The notes under the pieces were generated by a model. The model saw only the letters and a list, made by a program, of their open reading frames with translations. It had not been told where the DNA came from and made no database searches. From contig NZ_FORA01000009.1 of NCBI RefSeq assembly GCF_900113875.1, positions 1 to 50,639 on the forward strand: a stretch of 50,639 nt of DNA, written 5' to 3'. Source of the stretch: Jannaschia pohangensis. Lineage in GTDB: Bacteria; Pseudomonadota; Alphaproteobacteria; Rhodobacterales; Rhodobacteraceae. Position numbers and translations under genes: made by a program. Below are positions 7,887-18,235 of this stretch, in pieces; the stretch's first letter is position 1, and each line of letters opens with the position of its first letter.

Positions 7887-9361
7887 GCAGAGGTCGAAGT
7901 TCGGTCCTGCAAGATCGCCGCGGCCGCATGCCGCCCGGAGAGCGTCGCCATCGGCACCCCCGCCCCCGGATGCGCCCCGCCCCCCGCCAGATACAGTCCC
8001 TTGATCCGGGTCCGCGCCGTCGGCCGCGCGAAAGCCGCCATCATCCCGTGCGGGGATTGCCCGTAGAGCGATCCGCTGCTGCCCGGGAACAGCCGGTCGA
8101 ACGCCGCCGGGTCGGTCAGCGTCGCGGGCCCCGGTTCGGGCGAGAAGGTCAGGCCGAACTGCGCGAGACGCTGGAAAACCGGTGTCGGACATGGGGGGGA
8201 CTCCTGGGTAGACGGGGCAGGGGGCGCGTTGCGGATGATCTCGAACCGTTCCAACGGGGGTGGGGTGGCATCGGCCCCCCGGTCCTGCGCACAGATATAG
8301 AGAGTGGCGTCGACGGGGACTTCGCCCCGGGCGAGCGGGTCGAACTCGGCCGCTTCGCTGTCGGCAAAGAAGACGTTGTGGGCAGCGAGTGGCGGGCCAG
8401 AGGGCGTGGCGGCGAAGGCGTGAACATGGGCCGACAGGCTGCGCGTCCGGACGGGGCCCGAGGGGACGGCGGCGGCTGCCTCTGCGCCCAGGTAGCCCAG
8501 GGTCAGCGCGCGGGGGTCCCCGTTGAAGAGCACGGCCTCGGCGGGATGGCGGCCGGCTTCGGTCAGCACGGCGGTGGCGCGCCCGTCCCGCACCTCGATC
8601 CCGGTGACGTGGGTGTCGTAGTGGAAGGCGACGCCCCGGTCGCGGGCCAGCCCCTCGATCGCGCGGGCCAGGCTGTGCATGCCGCCCGCGACCGACCAGA
8701 CGCCCGACGATTCGGCGTGCCAGATCAGCGACAGGATGGCGGGGCTGAGCGCGGGGATACCGCCGACATAGGTGGCGTAGCGGCCAAAGAGCTGTTGCAG
8801 CTTGGGTTCGGCAAACGCGCCGCGCAGCATCTGCGACAGGCTGCGCAGGGGGGCCATGTCGCGGATCAGGCGGGGCTGGCGCAGGACGCGGCCGGTCACG
8901 TCGCGCTGCGACGGCGTGGCGGCCTGCATCATCGGGACGTCGAAGGCCTGAAACAGGCGGCGGGTGCGGGCGCTGAACCGGGTGAAGTCGTCGGCGGCCC
9001 GGGATCCGAAGGCGGCAGCGACATTGGCGCGGCTTTCGTCTTCGTCGGCCATCAGGTCGAGCGTCGTGCCATCCGACCAGAAGTGCCGCGCCAGAACGGG
9101 GTTCGCGCGAAGGGTGACGTGATTCGACAGGGATTCGCCCACATCCGCAAAGAGCTCGTCAAAGACATGGCGCAGGGTCAGGACGGTCGGCCCCGCGTCG
9201 ACCGGGCCCGCATCGGTGGGCAGGGCGCGCATCTTTCCGCCGGGGGTCGCCGCGCGCTCCAGCACCGTGACGGGCCGGCCCGCATGGGCAAGGCGCAGCG
9301 CCGCCGCAAGGCCGCCGATGCCCGCGCCGATGATGACGGTTGGGTCGCTCTGATCGGTCAT
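7811..9361 (-). CDS. crtD: CrtD, hydroxyneurosporene (methoxyneurosporene) desaturase
   Basis: CrtI-family FAD enzyme that makes the 3,4 double bond of the spheroidene pathway. 516 aa. N-terminal GAGIGG (12-17) with LERAATPGGKM, and C-terminal FAD motif LYLAGGGAHPGAGVPMATLSGRHA. The ATG at 9361 follows AAGGGGG; a longer upstream frame crosses the promoter and PpsR boxes and was rejected. After the conserved end (about residue 478) a Ser/Arg/Met-rich tail of roughly 38 codons overlaps crtC in another frame. Confidence 0.93.
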   Translation of the reverse strand: MTDQSDPTVIIGAGIGGLAAALRLAHAGRPVTVLERAATPGGKMRALPTDAGPVDAGPTVLTLRHVFDELFADVGESLSNHVTLRANPVLARHFWSDGTTLDLMADEDESRANVAAAFGSRAADDFTRFSARTRRLFQAFDVPMMQAATPSQRDVTGRVLRQPRLIRDMAPLRSLSQMLRGAFAEPKLQQLFGRYATYVGGIPALSPAILSLIWHAESSGVWSVAGGMHSLARAIEGLARDRGVAFHYDTHVTGIEVRDGRATAVLTEAGRHPAEAVLFNGDPRALTLGYLGAEAAAAVPSGPVRTRSLSAHVHAFAATPSGPPLAAHNVFFADSEAAEFDPLARGEVPVDATLYICAQDRGADATPPPLERFEIIRNAPPAPSTQESPPCPTPVFQRLAQFGLTFSPEPGPATLTDPAAFDRLFPGSSGSLYGQSPHGMMAAFARPTARTRIKGLYLAGGGAHPGAGVPMATLSGRHAAAAILQDRTSTSASRRAAMPGGMSTGSAMTAPARSRS

Positions 9362-9391
9362 CGCGCCCCCTTTCGGTCGCCGGTTGCCCGC

Positions 9392-9440
9392 TGTCACCGA
9401 GTGTTGACAGGATCGGGTCAAGTGTCCAGTGTAGTTTACA
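9392..9440. promoter_or_regulatory. Two PpsR/CrtJ boxes between crtD and crtE
   Basis: TGT-N12-ACA boxes at 9392-9409 (TGTCACCGAGTGTTGACA) and 9423-9440 (TGTCCAGTGTAGTTTACA), 31 bp apart centre to centre (three helical turns), lie between the divergent crtD and crtE starts. Arrangement suits cooperative PpsR tetramer binding controlling both directions. Confidence 0.88.
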
Positions 9441-9487
9441 CTATCTGATGTCACGCACGTGATCCACATTTGTCAGGGGGCCCCGCG

Positions 9488-10372
9488 ATGGACCTGTCCG
9501 CCCGTATCGACGCCGCGATCCATGCCGCAATCCGACAGGGGCAGGCCGCACCTTCCCCGGGCAAGCTGGCCTCGGCGCTGCATTATTCGGTGACGCCGGG
9601 CGGGGCGCGGATTCGTCCGACCCTTTTGCTGAGCGTGGCGAAGGCCTGCGGGGACGAGAACCCGGCGCTGGCCGATGCGGCGGCCTGCGCGCTGGAGCTG
9701 ATCCATTGCGCGTCGCTGGTGCATGATGACCTTCCGTGTTTCGACGATGCCGACCTGCGTCGGGGCAAACCGTCGGTGCATCGCGCTTTTGGCGAGCCTC
9801 TGGCCATTCTGGCGGGTGACAGCCTGATCGTGATGGCATTCGAGGTTCTGGCCCGCGCCGCCCCCCATGATCCGCTGCGGGCCGCCGGCCTGATCGGCCT
9901 TCTAGCCGGACGGACCGGAATGCCCAACGGCATCTGCGCGGGGCAGGGCTGGGAGAGCGAGGCGGTCGTCGACCTGTCGGCCTATCACCGCGCCAAGACC
10001 GCCGCGCTGTTCATTGCCGCGACCCAGATGGGTGCGCTGGCCGCCGGTCAGGATGCGGAGCCTTGGGAAGAACTGGGCGCGCGCATCGGCGAGGCGTTCC
10101 AGGTGGCCGACGATCTGCGCGATGCGTTGCTGGACGAGGAGACCCTGGGCAAACCCGTGGGTCAGGATGATCTGCACGGGCGGCCCAATGCAGTCAGCGA
10201 ATTCGGCATCGACGGGGCGATTGCCCGGATGCGCGATATTCTGGCGGGGGCGATCTCCTCGATCCCCAGATGCCCCGGCGAGGCGCGTCTGGCCAAGCTG
10301 GTCACCGCGCAGGCCGAGGCGCTGACCCCGCTCAAGTGGCGCGCGGATCAGGCCCGCGTTCCCGGCGAATAG
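9488..10372 (+). CDS. crtE: CrtE, geranylgeranyl diphosphate synthase
   Basis: Chain-elongating prenyltransferase that produces GGPP, used for carotenoids and for the bacteriochlorophyll tail. 294 aa. First Asp-rich motif DDLPCFDD (80-87) and second motif DDLRD (208-212) are both intact; the residues around them (LIHCASLVHDDLPCFD, QVADDLRD) are typical of short-chain synthases. ATG at 9488 preferred over an upstream TTG at 9470. crtF begins on the base after its stop. Confidence 0.95.
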   Translation: MDLSARIDAAIHAAIRQGQAAPSPGKLASALHYSVTPGGARIRPTLLLSVAKACGDENPALADAAACALELIHCASLVHDDLPCFDDADLRRGKPSVHRAFGEPLAILAGDSLIVMAFEVLARAAPHDPLRAAGLIGLLAGRTGMPNGICAGQGWESEAVVDLSAYHRAKTAALFIAATQMGALAAGQDAEPWEELGARIGEAFQVADDLRDALLDEETLGKPVGQDDLHGRPNAVSEFGIDGAIARMRDILAGAISSIPRCPGEARLAKLVTAQAEALTPLKWRADQARVPGE

Positions 10373-11485
10373 GTGGAGGCCGCCGCCGCACCTGCGCCCC
10401 GCGCCGGATGGGTTCACCGTCTGATCGCGGCCCCCCGGTTCCAAGCCTGGGCCGCGGCCTTTCCACTGACCCGCCGTCTTGTGCGCCGCGAGGGCGAGGC
10501 GCTCTTCGATCTGGTGGCGGGCTTTTGCCACAGCCAGATCCTGTCCGCGCTGGTCCAGCTCGAAATTCCCGAAATGCTGATGGGGCCGCCTGCCTCGGCG
10601 CAGGCATTGGCGCTGCGGTGCAACGTGCCCGAGGCGCGCATGCAGGTGCTGCTTCAGGGGGCCGCATCCCTTGCTCTGCTCAAGCGGCGCGGTGACGGAC
10701 GGTTCAAGCTGACCCGGCGGGGCGCGGCCCTTGTGGGGGTGCCCGGCTTGCAGGACATGATCCGCCATCACGATGTTCTCTACCGCGACCTCTCCGACCC
10801 GGTCGCCTTCTTTCGCGGCGAGGTCGAGACGGAGCTGGCCGACTTCTGGCCCTATGTCTTCGGCGGCGAGATGGAGGCGGGAGCGGCCGCACGCTATTCG
10901 CGCCTCATGGCCGACAGTCAGGCCATCGTGGCCGAAGACACGCTGCGGGCGATTTCGCTGCGCGGGGTCAACCGGCTTTGCGATGTGGGCGGCGGGTCGG
11001 GCGTGTTCCTGACGGCGGCGGGCAAGCGCTATCCCGATCTGTCACTGGTGTTGTTCGATCTGCCCGAGGTCGCGCCGGGCGCGGCTCCGGTTCTGGCCAA
11101 GGCCGGGCTGTCGGACCGATTCGAAAGCCACGCGGGATCGTTCCGGGATGATTCGTTGCCTGATGGCTGCGATGCGATTTCGCTGATCCGGGTGCTTTAC
11201 GATCACGACGACGCCTCGGTCGCCAGCCTTCTGGCCAAGTGTCACGCCGCCTTGCCGGAGGGCGGTCGGTTGATCGTGTCGGAGCCCATGGGCGGCGGCG
11301 CGCGACCCGAGCGTGCCGGAGACGCCTATTTCGCGGTCTACACCATGGCCATGCGCACCGGACGTGCGCGATCGGCTGCGGAAATCGCCGCATTTTGCAC
11401 CGAAGCGGGCTTTGCGGATGTTCGCAGTCCCAAGGTGAAACGTCCCTTCGTCACGTCCTGCCTCGAGGCACGGAAGGCCGGGTGA
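10373..11485 (+). CDS. crtF: CrtF, demethylspheroidene O-methyltransferase
   Basis: SAM-dependent O-methyltransferase acting on the 1-hydroxyl of demethylspheroidene, completing spheroidene. 370 aa. N-terminal dimerisation/winged-helix part, then the SAM-binding motif DVGGGSG (204-210), and LIRVLYDHDD / EGGRLIVSEPMGG in the catalytic domain, as in plant-type hydroxyl methyltransferases. The start is a GTG directly abutting the crtE TAG, so expression probably depends on coupling to crtE. Confidence 0.94.
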   Translation: MEAAAAPAPRAGWVHRLIAAPRFQAWAAAFPLTRRLVRREGEALFDLVAGFCHSQILSALVQLEIPEMLMGPPASAQALALRCNVPEARMQVLLQGAASLALLKRRGDGRFKLTRRGAALVGVPGLQDMIRHHDVLYRDLSDPVAFFRGEVETELADFWPYVFGGEMEAGAAARYSRLMADSQAIVAEDTLRAISLRGVNRLCDVGGGSGVFLTAAGKRYPDLSLVLFDLPEVAPGAAPVLAKAGLSDRFESHAGSFRDDSLPDGCDAISLIRVLYDHDDASVASLLAKCHAALPEGGRLIVSEPMGGGARPERAGDAYFAVYTMAMRTGRARSAAEIAAFCTEAGFADVRSPKVKRPFVTSCLEARKAG

Positions 11486-11492
11486 TCCGGTC

Positions 11493-11548
11493 TGTCACAT
11501 AAAACTGACAAGTTCGTTGACAGGTCAGAGTGTCAGTTTTAGTTTACA
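11493..11548. promoter_or_regulatory. bchC promoter with two PpsR boxes
   Basis: TGT-N12-ACA boxes at 11493-11510 (TGTCACATAAAACTGACA) and 11531-11548 (TGTCAGTTTTAGTTTACA). A TTGACA hexamer at 11517-11522 with 17-bp spacing to TAGTTT (11540-11545) forms a sigma70-like promoter, so the second box covers the -10 element, consistent with repression. It would drive bchCXYZ and read through into puf. Confidence 0.85.
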
Positions 11549-11617
11549 TTCAGGGACGTGCCGGTGCCTGAGTCCATTTGGACCATCCGCAACCGCCACA
11601 GTCAGGGGAGAGCAACA

Positions 11618-12559
11618 ATGGAGACACAGGCCGTCATCCTCGCCGGGGCGCGTTCCCTGGTCGTCGATTCGCTGAAGGTCTCCGCTCCCGCGCAGGGCGA
11701 TGTCGTCGTCCGCGTCGATCATTCCGGAATCTCCACGGGCACCGAGAAGCTCTTCTGGTCGGGCGCGATGCCGCCGTTTCCGGGCATGGGTTATCCGCTA
11801 GTGCCCGGCTACGAGGCCGCAGGCGAAGTGGTGGAGGCCGGACCTCTGTCGCAGCTCAAGGTCGGGGATCGCGTCTTCGTGCCGGGCGCCAATTGCTACG
11901 AGGGGGCCCACGGCCTGTTCGGGGGCGCGGCCCGCTATCTGGTCAGCGATGCCACCCGCGCCGTCCGTCTCGATCCGGGGTTCGGCCCCGAGGGTGCGTT
12001 GCTGGCGCTGGCCGCGACGGCCCGTCATGCGATTGCCGGGCCGCGCGCCGAATTGCCCGACTTGATCGTGGGTCACGGTGTTCTGGGTCGGCTGTTTGCC
12101 CGCCTGACGATTGCCGCGGGCGGCCCCGCGCCGACCGTCTGGGAGATCGATCCGGCCCGGCGGACGGGCGCCACGGGATACGAGGTCATCGACCCCGCGA
12201 CCGATACCCGCCGCGACTATGGCTGCATCTATGACGCCTCCGGCTCGGCGGCGCTGATCCCCGAGCTGATCGGGCGGCTGACCAAGGGCGGCGAGATCGT
12301 GCTGGCCGGTTTCTATTCCGACCCCATCAACTTCGCCTTCCCGCCCGCCTTCATGAAGGAAGCCCGCTTTCGCGTCGCCGCCGAATGGACACCCGGCGAT
12401 CTGCTGGCGACGCGGTCGCTGGTCCAGAGCGGGGCGCTCAGCCTTGCGGGCCTCATCACACACAGGGCCGCGGCGGCCGACGCCCCCGCCGCCTACGAGC
12501 AGGCCTTCAGCGATCCCGCATGCCTGAAAATGATACTCGACTGGGAAGGCACTGCATGA
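11618..12559 (+). CDS. bchC: BchC, 3-hydroxyethyl bacteriochlorophyllide a dehydrogenase
   Basis: Oxidises the C3 hydroxyethyl group to acetyl in bacteriochlorophyllide a synthesis. 313-aa medium-chain dehydrogenase-like protein without the usual zinc ligands. Conserved stretches [39 protein letters not shown] and [15 protein letters not shown] are seen. The ATG at 11618 follows a GGGGAG ribosome site; an upstream frame start at 11558 was rejected. First gene of the bchCXYZ-puf superoperon; ATGA overlap with bchX. Confidence 0.95.
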   Translation: METQAVILAGARSLVVDSLKVSAPAQGDVVVRVDHSGISTGTEKLFWSGAMPPFPGMGYPLVPGYEAAGEVVEAGPLSQLKVGDRVFVPGANCYEGAHGLFGGAARYLVSDATRAVRLDPGFGPEGALLALAATARHAIAGPRAELPDLIVGHGVLGRLFARLTIAAGGPAPTVWEIDPARRTGATGYEVIDPATDTRRDYGCIYDASGSAALIPELIGRLTKGGEIVLAGFYSDPINFAFPPAFMKEARFRVAAEWTPGDLLATRSLVQSGALSLAGLITHRAAAADAPAAYEQAFSDPACLKMILDWEGTA

Positions 12560-13560
12560 CCCTCGATATTCCGAACCTGACCGATTTCGACCAGCGTCTG
12601 CGCGACGAGGCGCACGAGGATCTGGCCGATGTCATCGCCAGCGAGCCGCCGAAATCCAAGACCCAGATCATCGCGATCTATGGCAAGGGCGGCATCGGCA
12701 AGTCGTTCACGCTGGCCAACCTCAGCCACATGATGGCCGAGCAGGGCAAGCGCGTCCTGCTGATCGGGTGTGACCCGAAATCCGACACCACATCCCTGCT
12801 GTTCGGGGGCAAGGCCTGCCCGACGATCATCGAGACGTCGTCGAAGAAGAAACTGGCCGGCGAGGAGGTCGCCATCGGCGACGTCTGCTTCAAGCGCGGC
12901 GGTGTCTTCGCGATGGAACTGGGCGGCCCCGAGGTCGGGCGCGGTTGCGGCGGACGTGGGATCATCCACGGGTTCGAGTTGCTGGAGAAGCTGGGCTTCC
13001 ACGATTGGGACTTCGACTATGTCCTGCTCGACTTCCTGGGCGACGTGGTCTGCGGCGGCTTCGGCCTGCCGATCGCGCGCGACATGGCGCAGAAGGTGAT
13101 CCTGGTCGCGTCGAACGACCTGCAATCGCTCTATGTGGCCAACAACGTTTGCTCCGCGGTCGAATACTTCCGCAGACTGGGCGGCAACGTCGGTGTCGCG
13201 GGGCTGGTCATCAACAAGGATGACGGATCGGGCGAGGCGCAGGCCTTTGCCAGGACCGTGGGCATCCCGGTGCTGGCCGCCATCCCGCAGGACGATGACC
13301 TGCGCAAGAAATCCGCCAACTACCAGATCGTCGGCACGGCCCAAAGCCAGTGGGGCAGCCTGTTTGCCGCCCTTGGCGACGAAGTGGCCGCCGCCCCGCC
13401 GGTGCGCCCGACCGCGCTGGATCAGGACGGTCTGCTGGCGCTGTTCGACAGCAAGGACACCGGCGGCGATGTCGTGTTGGTGCCAGCGACCGACGCCGAC
13501 ATGCGCGGCAGCAAGTCCAAACCGAAAGAGAGCCTGGAGGTCGTGTACGACGATGTCTGA
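12556..13560 (+). CDS. bchX: BchX, chlorophyllide a reductase iron protein
   Basis: NifH-like ATPase dimer that passes electrons to BchYZ for reduction of ring B of chlorophyllide a. 334 aa with Walker A GKGGIGKS (43-50), switch [10 protein letters not shown], and the two cluster cysteines in GRGCGGRG (Cys131) and GDVVCGGF (Cys166) that hold a shared 4Fe-4S between subunits. Overlaps bchC by ATGA and bchY by 8 nt. Confidence 0.97.
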   Translation: MTLDIPNLTDFDQRLRDEAHEDLADVIASEPPKSKTQIIAIYGKGGIGKSFTLANLSHMMAEQGKRVLLIGCDPKSDTTSLLFGGKACPTIIETSSKKKLAGEEVAIGDVCFKRGGVFAMELGGPEVGRGCGGRGIIHGFELLEKLGFHDWDFDYVLLDFLGDVVCGGFGLPIARDMAQKVILVASNDLQSLYVANNVCSAVEYFRRLGGNVGVAGLVINKDDGSGEAQAFARTVGIPVLAAIPQDDDLRKKSANYQIVGTAQSQWGSLFAALGDEVAAAPPVRPTALDQDGLLALFDSKDTGGDVVLVPATDADMRGSKSKPKESLEVVYDDV

Positions 13561-15136
13561 GCGCACGGGATATAACGTATCGTATGACGATACAGGGCAG
13601 GTGGAGATCACCGACGCCTCTGTGCCCGTCACCGATAATGCGCCCGTGTTCGACCTCGCGGCGCCGACGGGGGCCTGCACCTCGACCTCGACGCTGAAGG
13701 AAGCGGCCCGCGCGGCGGGTCAGTCCGAGCTGCTCGACAAATTCGCTGCCGACTATCCCACCGGTCCCCACGATCAGCCGCAGAGCATGTGCCCCGCCTT
13801 CGGGTCGCTCCGCGTCGGCCTGCGGATGAAGCGGGTCGCGACGATCCTGTCGGGATCGGCCTGCTGCGTCTACGGCTTGTCGTTCGTGTCGCACTTCTAC
13901 GGCGCGCGCCGGTCGGTCGGTTACGTGCCGTTCAATTCCGAGACGCTGGTGACCGGCAAGCTCTTCGAGGACATCCGCGAGGCGGTGCACGACCTGGCCG
14001 ATGGCGACCGGTTGGATGCCATCGTGGTCACCAACCTCTGCGTGCCGACCGCGTCGGGCGTGCCGCTGCGCCTGCTGCCCGAGGAAATCGACGGCGTGCG
14101 CATCGTCGGCATCGACGTGCCGGGCTTTGGCGTTCCGACCCATGCCGAGGCCAAGGATGTTCTGGCCGGTGCGATGCTGGCCTATGCCCGGCGCGAGATC
14201 GAGGCCGGCCCCGTCGCCCGCCCTGCCGCAGGCAAGTCCGACCGCCCGACCGTCGCCCTTCTGGGCGAGATGTTCCCCGCCGACCCGATGATGATCGGCG
14301 CGATGCTGGAGCCGCTTGGCCTTGCCGCCGGCCCTGTCGTGCCCTGCCGGGAATGGCGGGAGCTTTATGGCGCGCTCGATTGTGGTGTCGTGGCTGCGAT
14401 CCATCCGTTCTACACCGCGTCCGTTCGCGAGTTTCAGGCCGCCGGTCGGCCCGTCGTCGGCTCGGCCCCGGTCGGACACGACGGGACGGCCGCCTGGTTG
14501 GCCGACATCGGCGCGGCTTTCGGGCTGTCCGCCGACAAGGTGGCCAATGCGCAGAATGCGGTCCTCCCCGCGATCAAGGGCGCGTTGGCCGCCAACCGGA
14601 TCGAGGGGACGATCACGCTGTCGGGCTATGAGGGTTCCGAATTGCTGGTCGCGCGCCTGTTGATCGAAAGCGGCGCGGACGTGCCCTATGTCGGCACCGC
14701 CTGTCCCAAGACGACCTGGAACAAGGCCGATGCCGAATGGCTGGCCGCCAAGGGCGTGCGCGTGAAATTCCGCGCCTCGCTGGAGGACGATCTGGCCGCG
14801 ATGGAGGCCATTCGCCCCGACCTTGCCATCGGCACCACGCCGGTCGTCCAGAAGGGCAAGGAGATGGGCATCCCGTCGCTCTACTTCACCAACCTGATTT
14901 CCGCCCGGCCCTTGATGGGGATCGCGGGGGCCGGGTCGTTGTCGGAAGTGGTGGGCAACGCCATCGCCAACCGCGACCGCATGGCGACGATGAAGGATTT
15001 CTTCGAGGGCGTGGGCGCGGGCGATACCGCCGGCGTCTGGGAAGGCGCGCCGAACCTGCACCCGCAGTTCCGCGCCCAGAACCTCAAGAAACTGGAACGC
15101 CAGCAAAAGGCCGCGAAAGCGGCGGAGATGATCTGA
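13553..15136 (+). CDS. bchY: BchY, chlorophyllide a reductase subunit Y
   Basis: NifD/BchN-like subunit of the BchYZ catalytic component. 527 aa; cysteines in [28 protein letters not shown] and [27 protein letters not shown] are in the places expected for the 4Fe-4S cluster region. The ATG at 13553 lies inside the bchX end, and the stop shares one base with the bchZ start (TGATG). Confidence 0.96.
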   Translation: MSERTGYNVSYDDTGQVEITDASVPVTDNAPVFDLAAPTGACTSTSTLKEAARAAGQSELLDKFAADYPTGPHDQPQSMCPAFGSLRVGLRMKRVATILSGSACCVYGLSFVSHFYGARRSVGYVPFNSETLVTGKLFEDIREAVHDLADGDRLDAIVVTNLCVPTASGVPLRLLPEEIDGVRIVGIDVPGFGVPTHAEAKDVLAGAMLAYARREIEAGPVARPAAGKSDRPTVALLGEMFPADPMMIGAMLEPLGLAAGPVVPCREWRELYGALDCGVVAAIHPFYTASVREFQAAGRPVVGSAPVGHDGTAAWLADIGAAFGLSADKVANAQNAVLPAIKGALAANRIEGTITLSGYEGSELLVARLLIESGADVPYVGTACPKTTWNKADAEWLAAKGVRVKFRASLEDDLAAMEAIRPDLAIGTTPVVQKGKEMGIPSLYFTNLISARPLMGIAGAGSLSEVVGNAIANRDRMATMKDFFEGVGAGDTAGVWEGAPNLHPQFRAQNLKKLERQQKAAKAAEMI

Positions 15137-16599
15137 TGCTGCTTCAGGATCATGATCGGGCCGGCGGCTATTGGGGCGCGGTCTACGCGTTCTGCGCGGT
15201 CAAGGGATTGCAGGTGGTGATCGACGGCCCCGTGGGCTGCGAGAACCTGCCGGTGACGAGCGTCCTGCATTACACCGACGGCCTGCCGCCGCATGAATTG
15301 CCCATCGTGGTCACGGGCCTCTCGGAAGACGAGATGGGATCGGGCACCGAAGAGGCGATGAAACGCGCCTGGCAGACATTGGACCCCGCGCTGCCCGCCG
15401 TGGTCGTGACAGGCTCCATCGCCGAGATGATCGGTGGCGGCGTCACCCCGCAGGGCACGAACATCCAGCGGTTCCTGCCGCGAACGATTGACGAAGACCA
15501 ATGGGAAGCCGCCGACCGGGCAATGACCTGGATCTTCACCGAGTTCGGCATGACCAAGGGTCGAATGCCCCCCGAGAAGAAGCGCGAGGAGGGGTCCGCC
15601 CCCCGCGTCAACATCCTGGGCCCGATGTATGGCACCTTCAACATGCCCTCCGACCTGGCCGAGATCCGGCGTCTGATCGAAGGCATCGGCGCCGAGGTCA
15701 ACATGGTGATGCCGCTTGGCACCCATGTGGGCGAGATGCGCAACCTGGTGAATGCCGACGTCAACGTCACGATGTACCGCGAGTTCGGCCGGGGTCTGTG
15801 CGAAGTTCTGGCCAAACCTTACTTGCAGGCGCCCATCGGGATCGACAGCACGACGAAGTTCCTGCGCAAACTGGGCGAGCTTCTGGGTCTGGACCCCGAG
15901 CCGTTCATCGAGACGGAGAAGCATTCCACGCTCAAGCCCCTGTGGGATCTGTGGCGGTCGGTCACGCAGGATTTCTTCTCGACTTCCAGCTTCGGGATCG
16001 TCGCGACCGAGACCTATGCCCGCGGCATCCGCAATTTCCTCGAGACGGAAATGGGCCTGCCCTGTGCCTTTGCGGTGGCGCGGACGCGCGGCAAGAAGAC
16101 CGACAGCGAACGCGTGCGCGGATTGATCCACGAAAAGCGGCCCATGGTCGTGATGGGGTCGATCAACGAAAAGATGTACATGGCCGAGATGCGTGGCGGG
16201 TTCGGCCCCGCCCCCTCGTTCATTCCCGCCAGTTTCCCCGGCGCCGCGATCCGGCGTCACACGGGGACGCCCTTCATGGGCTATTCGGGCGCGACCTACC
16301 TGATCCAGGAGATCTGCAACGGGCTGTTCGATGCCCTGTTCCATATCCTGCCGCTCGGGTCCGAGATGGATGCAGGCGAGGCGACGCTGACGCCCCTGCG
16401 ACGTGATTTCCCCTGGGATGCAGATGCCCAGGCGAAGCTGGACGAGATCGTGTCCAGCCACCCGGTGCTCACCCGGATTTCTGCTGCAAAGACCCTTCGC
16501 GACGCCGCCGAGAAGGCCGCGCTCGACGAAGGGGCCGAACGGGTCGTCCTCGAGACGATCCAACGGCTTCACACCCCTTCGGGAGGAGGAAGACCATGA
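15136..16599 (+). CDS. bchZ: BchZ, chlorophyllide a reductase subunit Z
   Basis: NifK/BchB-like subunit, partner of BchY in ring-B reduction. 487 aa, close to the Rhodobacter length. N-terminal [33 protein letters not shown] carries the conserved cysteines. The last codons contain the ribosome site for pufQ (GGGAGGAGG) and the stop overlaps the pufQ ATG. In Rhodobacter a puf promoter lies within this region of bchZ; none was assigned with confidence here. Confidence 0.96.
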   Translation: MLLQDHDRAGGYWGAVYAFCAVKGLQVVIDGPVGCENLPVTSVLHYTDGLPPHELPIVVTGLSEDEMGSGTEEAMKRAWQTLDPALPAVVVTGSIAEMIGGGVTPQGTNIQRFLPRTIDEDQWEAADRAMTWIFTEFGMTKGRMPPEKKREEGSAPRVNILGPMYGTFNMPSDLAEIRRLIEGIGAEVNMVMPLGTHVGEMRNLVNADVNVTMYREFGRGLCEVLAKPYLQAPIGIDSTTKFLRKLGELLGLDPEPFIETEKHSTLKPLWDLWRSVTQDFFSTSSFGIVATETYARGIRNFLETEMGLPCAFAVARTRGKKTDSERVRGLIHEKRPMVVMGSINEKMYMAEMRGGFGPAPSFIPASFPGAAIRRHTGTPFMGYSGATYLIQEICNGLFDALFHILPLGSEMDAGEATLTPLRRDFPWDADAQAKLDEIVSSHPVLTRISAAKTLRDAAEKAALDEGAERVVLETIQRLHTPSGGGRP

Positions 16600-16829
16600 C
16601 GGATTTCACCAACGCCGATGTGCAGGCCCGCGCGACGCGCAGCCGCCACGCCCCGCCGATGCGGGAATATTACGCCTATTTCGCACTGATCTTCGTGGCC
16701 ACGCTGCCGCTGTCGGTGCTGACCTGGACGCTTCAGGCGGCCCGCAGGCTGGAGCTGCCCGAGCGCGGCCCCATTCGCGCCGCCTGGGCCCAGGCCCAAA
16801 TCATCACGCCGCGGATCTTCTCGGCGTAA
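16596..16829 (+). CDS. pufQ: PufQ, bacteriochlorophyll/LH assembly cofactor
   Basis: Small single-span membrane protein (77 aa) needed for normal bacteriochlorophyll and light-harvesting complex formation in Rhodobacter. Seen: a polar N-terminus, one hydrophobic helix ([19 protein letters not shown], about 31-49), and a charged C-terminal tail. It follows bchZ by an ATGA overlap after GGGAGGAGG, and precedes pufB. Identification rests on position plus the family helix. Confidence 0.92.
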   Translation: MTDFTNADVQARATRSRHAPPMREYYAYFALIFVATLPLSVLTWTLQAARRLELPERGPIRAAWAQAQIITPRIFSA

Positions 16830-16838
16830 CGGTTTCGC

Positions 16839-16854
16839 CGTCCTTCGGGGCGGT
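16839..16854 (+). other. UUCG-capped hairpin between pufQ and pufB
   Basis: CCGTCC-TTCG-GGGCGG: a 6-bp stem (one G-U) closed by a C(UUCG)G tetraloop, just after the pufQ stop. There is no T-run. In Rhodobacter, structure in this interval sets the 5' end and stability of processed pufBA mRNA; the same role is inferred here. Confidence 0.6.
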
Positions 16855-16938
16855 GGATCAGGGCAGGGGGTGAGCCTCTGTCGTAGCCCGGCCGCGGGGA
16901 TTGCGCGGTGTTGGCACATTATTTTCGGGAGAAAAAAC

Positions 16939-17094
16939 ATGGCTGACAAATCCGACCTGTCCTTCACAGGTCTGACAGACGAGCAGGCGCAGGAATTGCA
17001 CTCGGTCTATCTGAGCGGATTCTACCTGTTCACCGCGGTGGCAGTGGTCGCTCACATCCTGACCTACTTCAAGCTGCCCTGGTTCAGCTGGTAA
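16939..17094 (+). CDS. pufB: PufB, LH1 antenna beta polypeptide
   Basis: Core antenna beta subunit (51 aa) binding bacteriochlorophyll a in the LH1 ring. The hydrophobic span [20 protein letters not shown] carries the liganding His39; His21 (ELHSVY) is the second conserved histidine at the membrane edge; the end KLPWFSW is the usual Trp-rich C-terminus. The ATG at 16939 follows CGGGAG; an upstream frame start at 16870 was rejected. Confidence 0.96.
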   Translation: MADKSDLSFTGLTDEQAQELHSVYLSGFYLFTAVAVVAHILTYFKLPWFSW

Positions 17095-17112
17095 TCGGAA
17101 AGGACAAAGCAC

Positions 17113-17277
17113 ATGGCACAGTTCTACAAGATCTGGCTGGTCTTCGACCCCCGCCGCGTTTTCGTGGCTCAGGGCGTTTTCCTGTTCCTGCTGGCAGCGA
17201 TGATTCACCTCGTCCTGCTGAGCAATCCGGAAACCAACTGGTTTAACCGCGCTTTCAGCGCCGAAGCCGTCGAGTGA
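17113..17277 (+). CDS. pufA: PufA, LH1 antenna alpha polypeptide
   Basis: Core antenna alpha subunit, 54 aa. It reads [15 protein letters not shown], then a hydrophobic helix [21 protein letters not shown] with the bacteriochlorophyll ligand His32, then SNPETNWFN and a short acidic tail without the long C-terminal extension seen in some species. Eighteen bases separate it from pufB, with an AAAGGAC ribosome site. Confidence 0.96.
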   Translation: MAQFYKIWLVFDPRRVFVAQGVFLFLLAAMIHLVLLSNPETNWFNRAFSAEAVE

Positions 17278-17296
17278 TCGATCCGGTTTGAAAACA

Positions 17297-17329
17297 GTCG
17301 TGGGCGACGGCCCGTTCGCCGCCCACGAC
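17297..17329 (+). other. Stem-loop between pufA and pufL
   Basis: Ten perfect base pairs, GTCGTGGGCG with CGCCCACGAC, around a 13-nt loop, without a T-run. In Rhodobacter an intercistronic hairpin here blocks 3' decay and makes pufBA mRNA outlast pufLM mRNA, giving many LH1 per reaction centre. Same position and shape here. Confidence 0.8.
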
Positions 17330-17390
17330 AAACAACACCCCGTCAGTCGTAGCGCCCAAGACGTTCCGGCGCTTTCCAAGGAGACAGAAG

Positions 17391-18221
17391 ATGGCACAGC
17401 TCACCTTCGAACGAAAATACCGCGTCCGGGGCGGCACACTGATCGGCGGCGACCTGTTCGATTTCTGGGTGGGGCCGTTTTACGTCGGCTTCTTCGGGGT
17501 CACGACGTTCTTCTTTGCCGCACTCGGCACGATCCTGGTTTTCTACGGTGCATCGCTCGGCGACACCTGGAACCCCTGGCTCATCTCGATCGAACCCCCA
17601 GATCTCAGCGTGGGTCTGGGCATGGCGCCCCTTGCCGAAGGCGGTCTGTGGCAGATCATCACGATCTGTGCGACCGGCGCCTTCGTCAGTTGGGCCCTGC
17701 GCGAGGTCGAGATCTGCCGCAAGCTCGGCATGGGCTACCACGTGCCCTTCGCCTTCGCGGTCGCGATCCTGGCCTATGTGACGCTGGTCATCATCCGCCC
17801 CGCGCTGATGGGGGCCTGGGGACATGGCTTCCCCTATGGCATCTTCAGCCACCTCGATTGGGTGAACAACGTGGGCTATGCCTATGGCAACTTCCACTAC
17901 AACCCGGCCCACATGATTGCGATCACGTTCTTCTTCACGACGTGTCTCGCCCTGGCCCTGCACGGCTCTCTGGTTCTGTCGGCGGTCAACCCGCCCAAGG
18001 GCCAGCAGATCAAGTCGCCCGATCACGAAGACACCTACTTCCGCGATCTGATCGGCTATTCGATCGGGCCGCTCGGCATCCACCGTCTGGGCCTGCTCCT
18101 GGCGCTGAACGCCGGCTTCTGGAGTGCGGTCTGCATCGTGATCTCGGGGACCATCTGGTTCGACTCCTGGGCATCCTGGTGGGACTGGTACGCTAATCTG
18201 CCCTGGTGGGCCGACCTGTAA
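17391..18221 (+). CDS. pufL: PufL, reaction centre L subunit
   Basis: L subunit of the type II photosynthetic reaction centre, 276 aa with five membrane helices. Conserved stretches include [20 protein letters not shown] N-terminus (here [14 protein letters not shown]), [36 protein letters not shown] with the chlorophyll-ligand histidines, and [19 protein letters not shown] with the iron-ligand histidine. Start ATG at 17391 after AAGGAG. Confidence 0.98.
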   Translation: MAQLTFERKYRVRGGTLIGGDLFDFWVGPFYVGFFGVTTFFFAALGTILVFYGASLGDTWNPWLISIEPPDLSVGLGMAPLAEGGLWQIITICATGAFVSWALREVEICRKLGMGYHVPFAFAVAILAYVTLVIIRPALMGAWGHGFPYGIFSHLDWVNNVGYAYGNFHYNPAHMIAITFFFTTCLALALHGSLVLSAVNPPKGQQIKSPDHEDTYFRDLIGYSIGPLGIHRLGLLLALNAGFWSAVCIVISGTIWFDSWASWWDWYANLPWWADL

Positions 18222-18235
18222 GGAGGGTCTGTGAC

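Noticed and set aside
6945-8192. CrtC as a 415-aa protein starting at the ATG at 8192
   Set aside because: The first hundred residues are the crtD sequence in another frame (Gly/Arg/Ala-rich), not CrtC-like.
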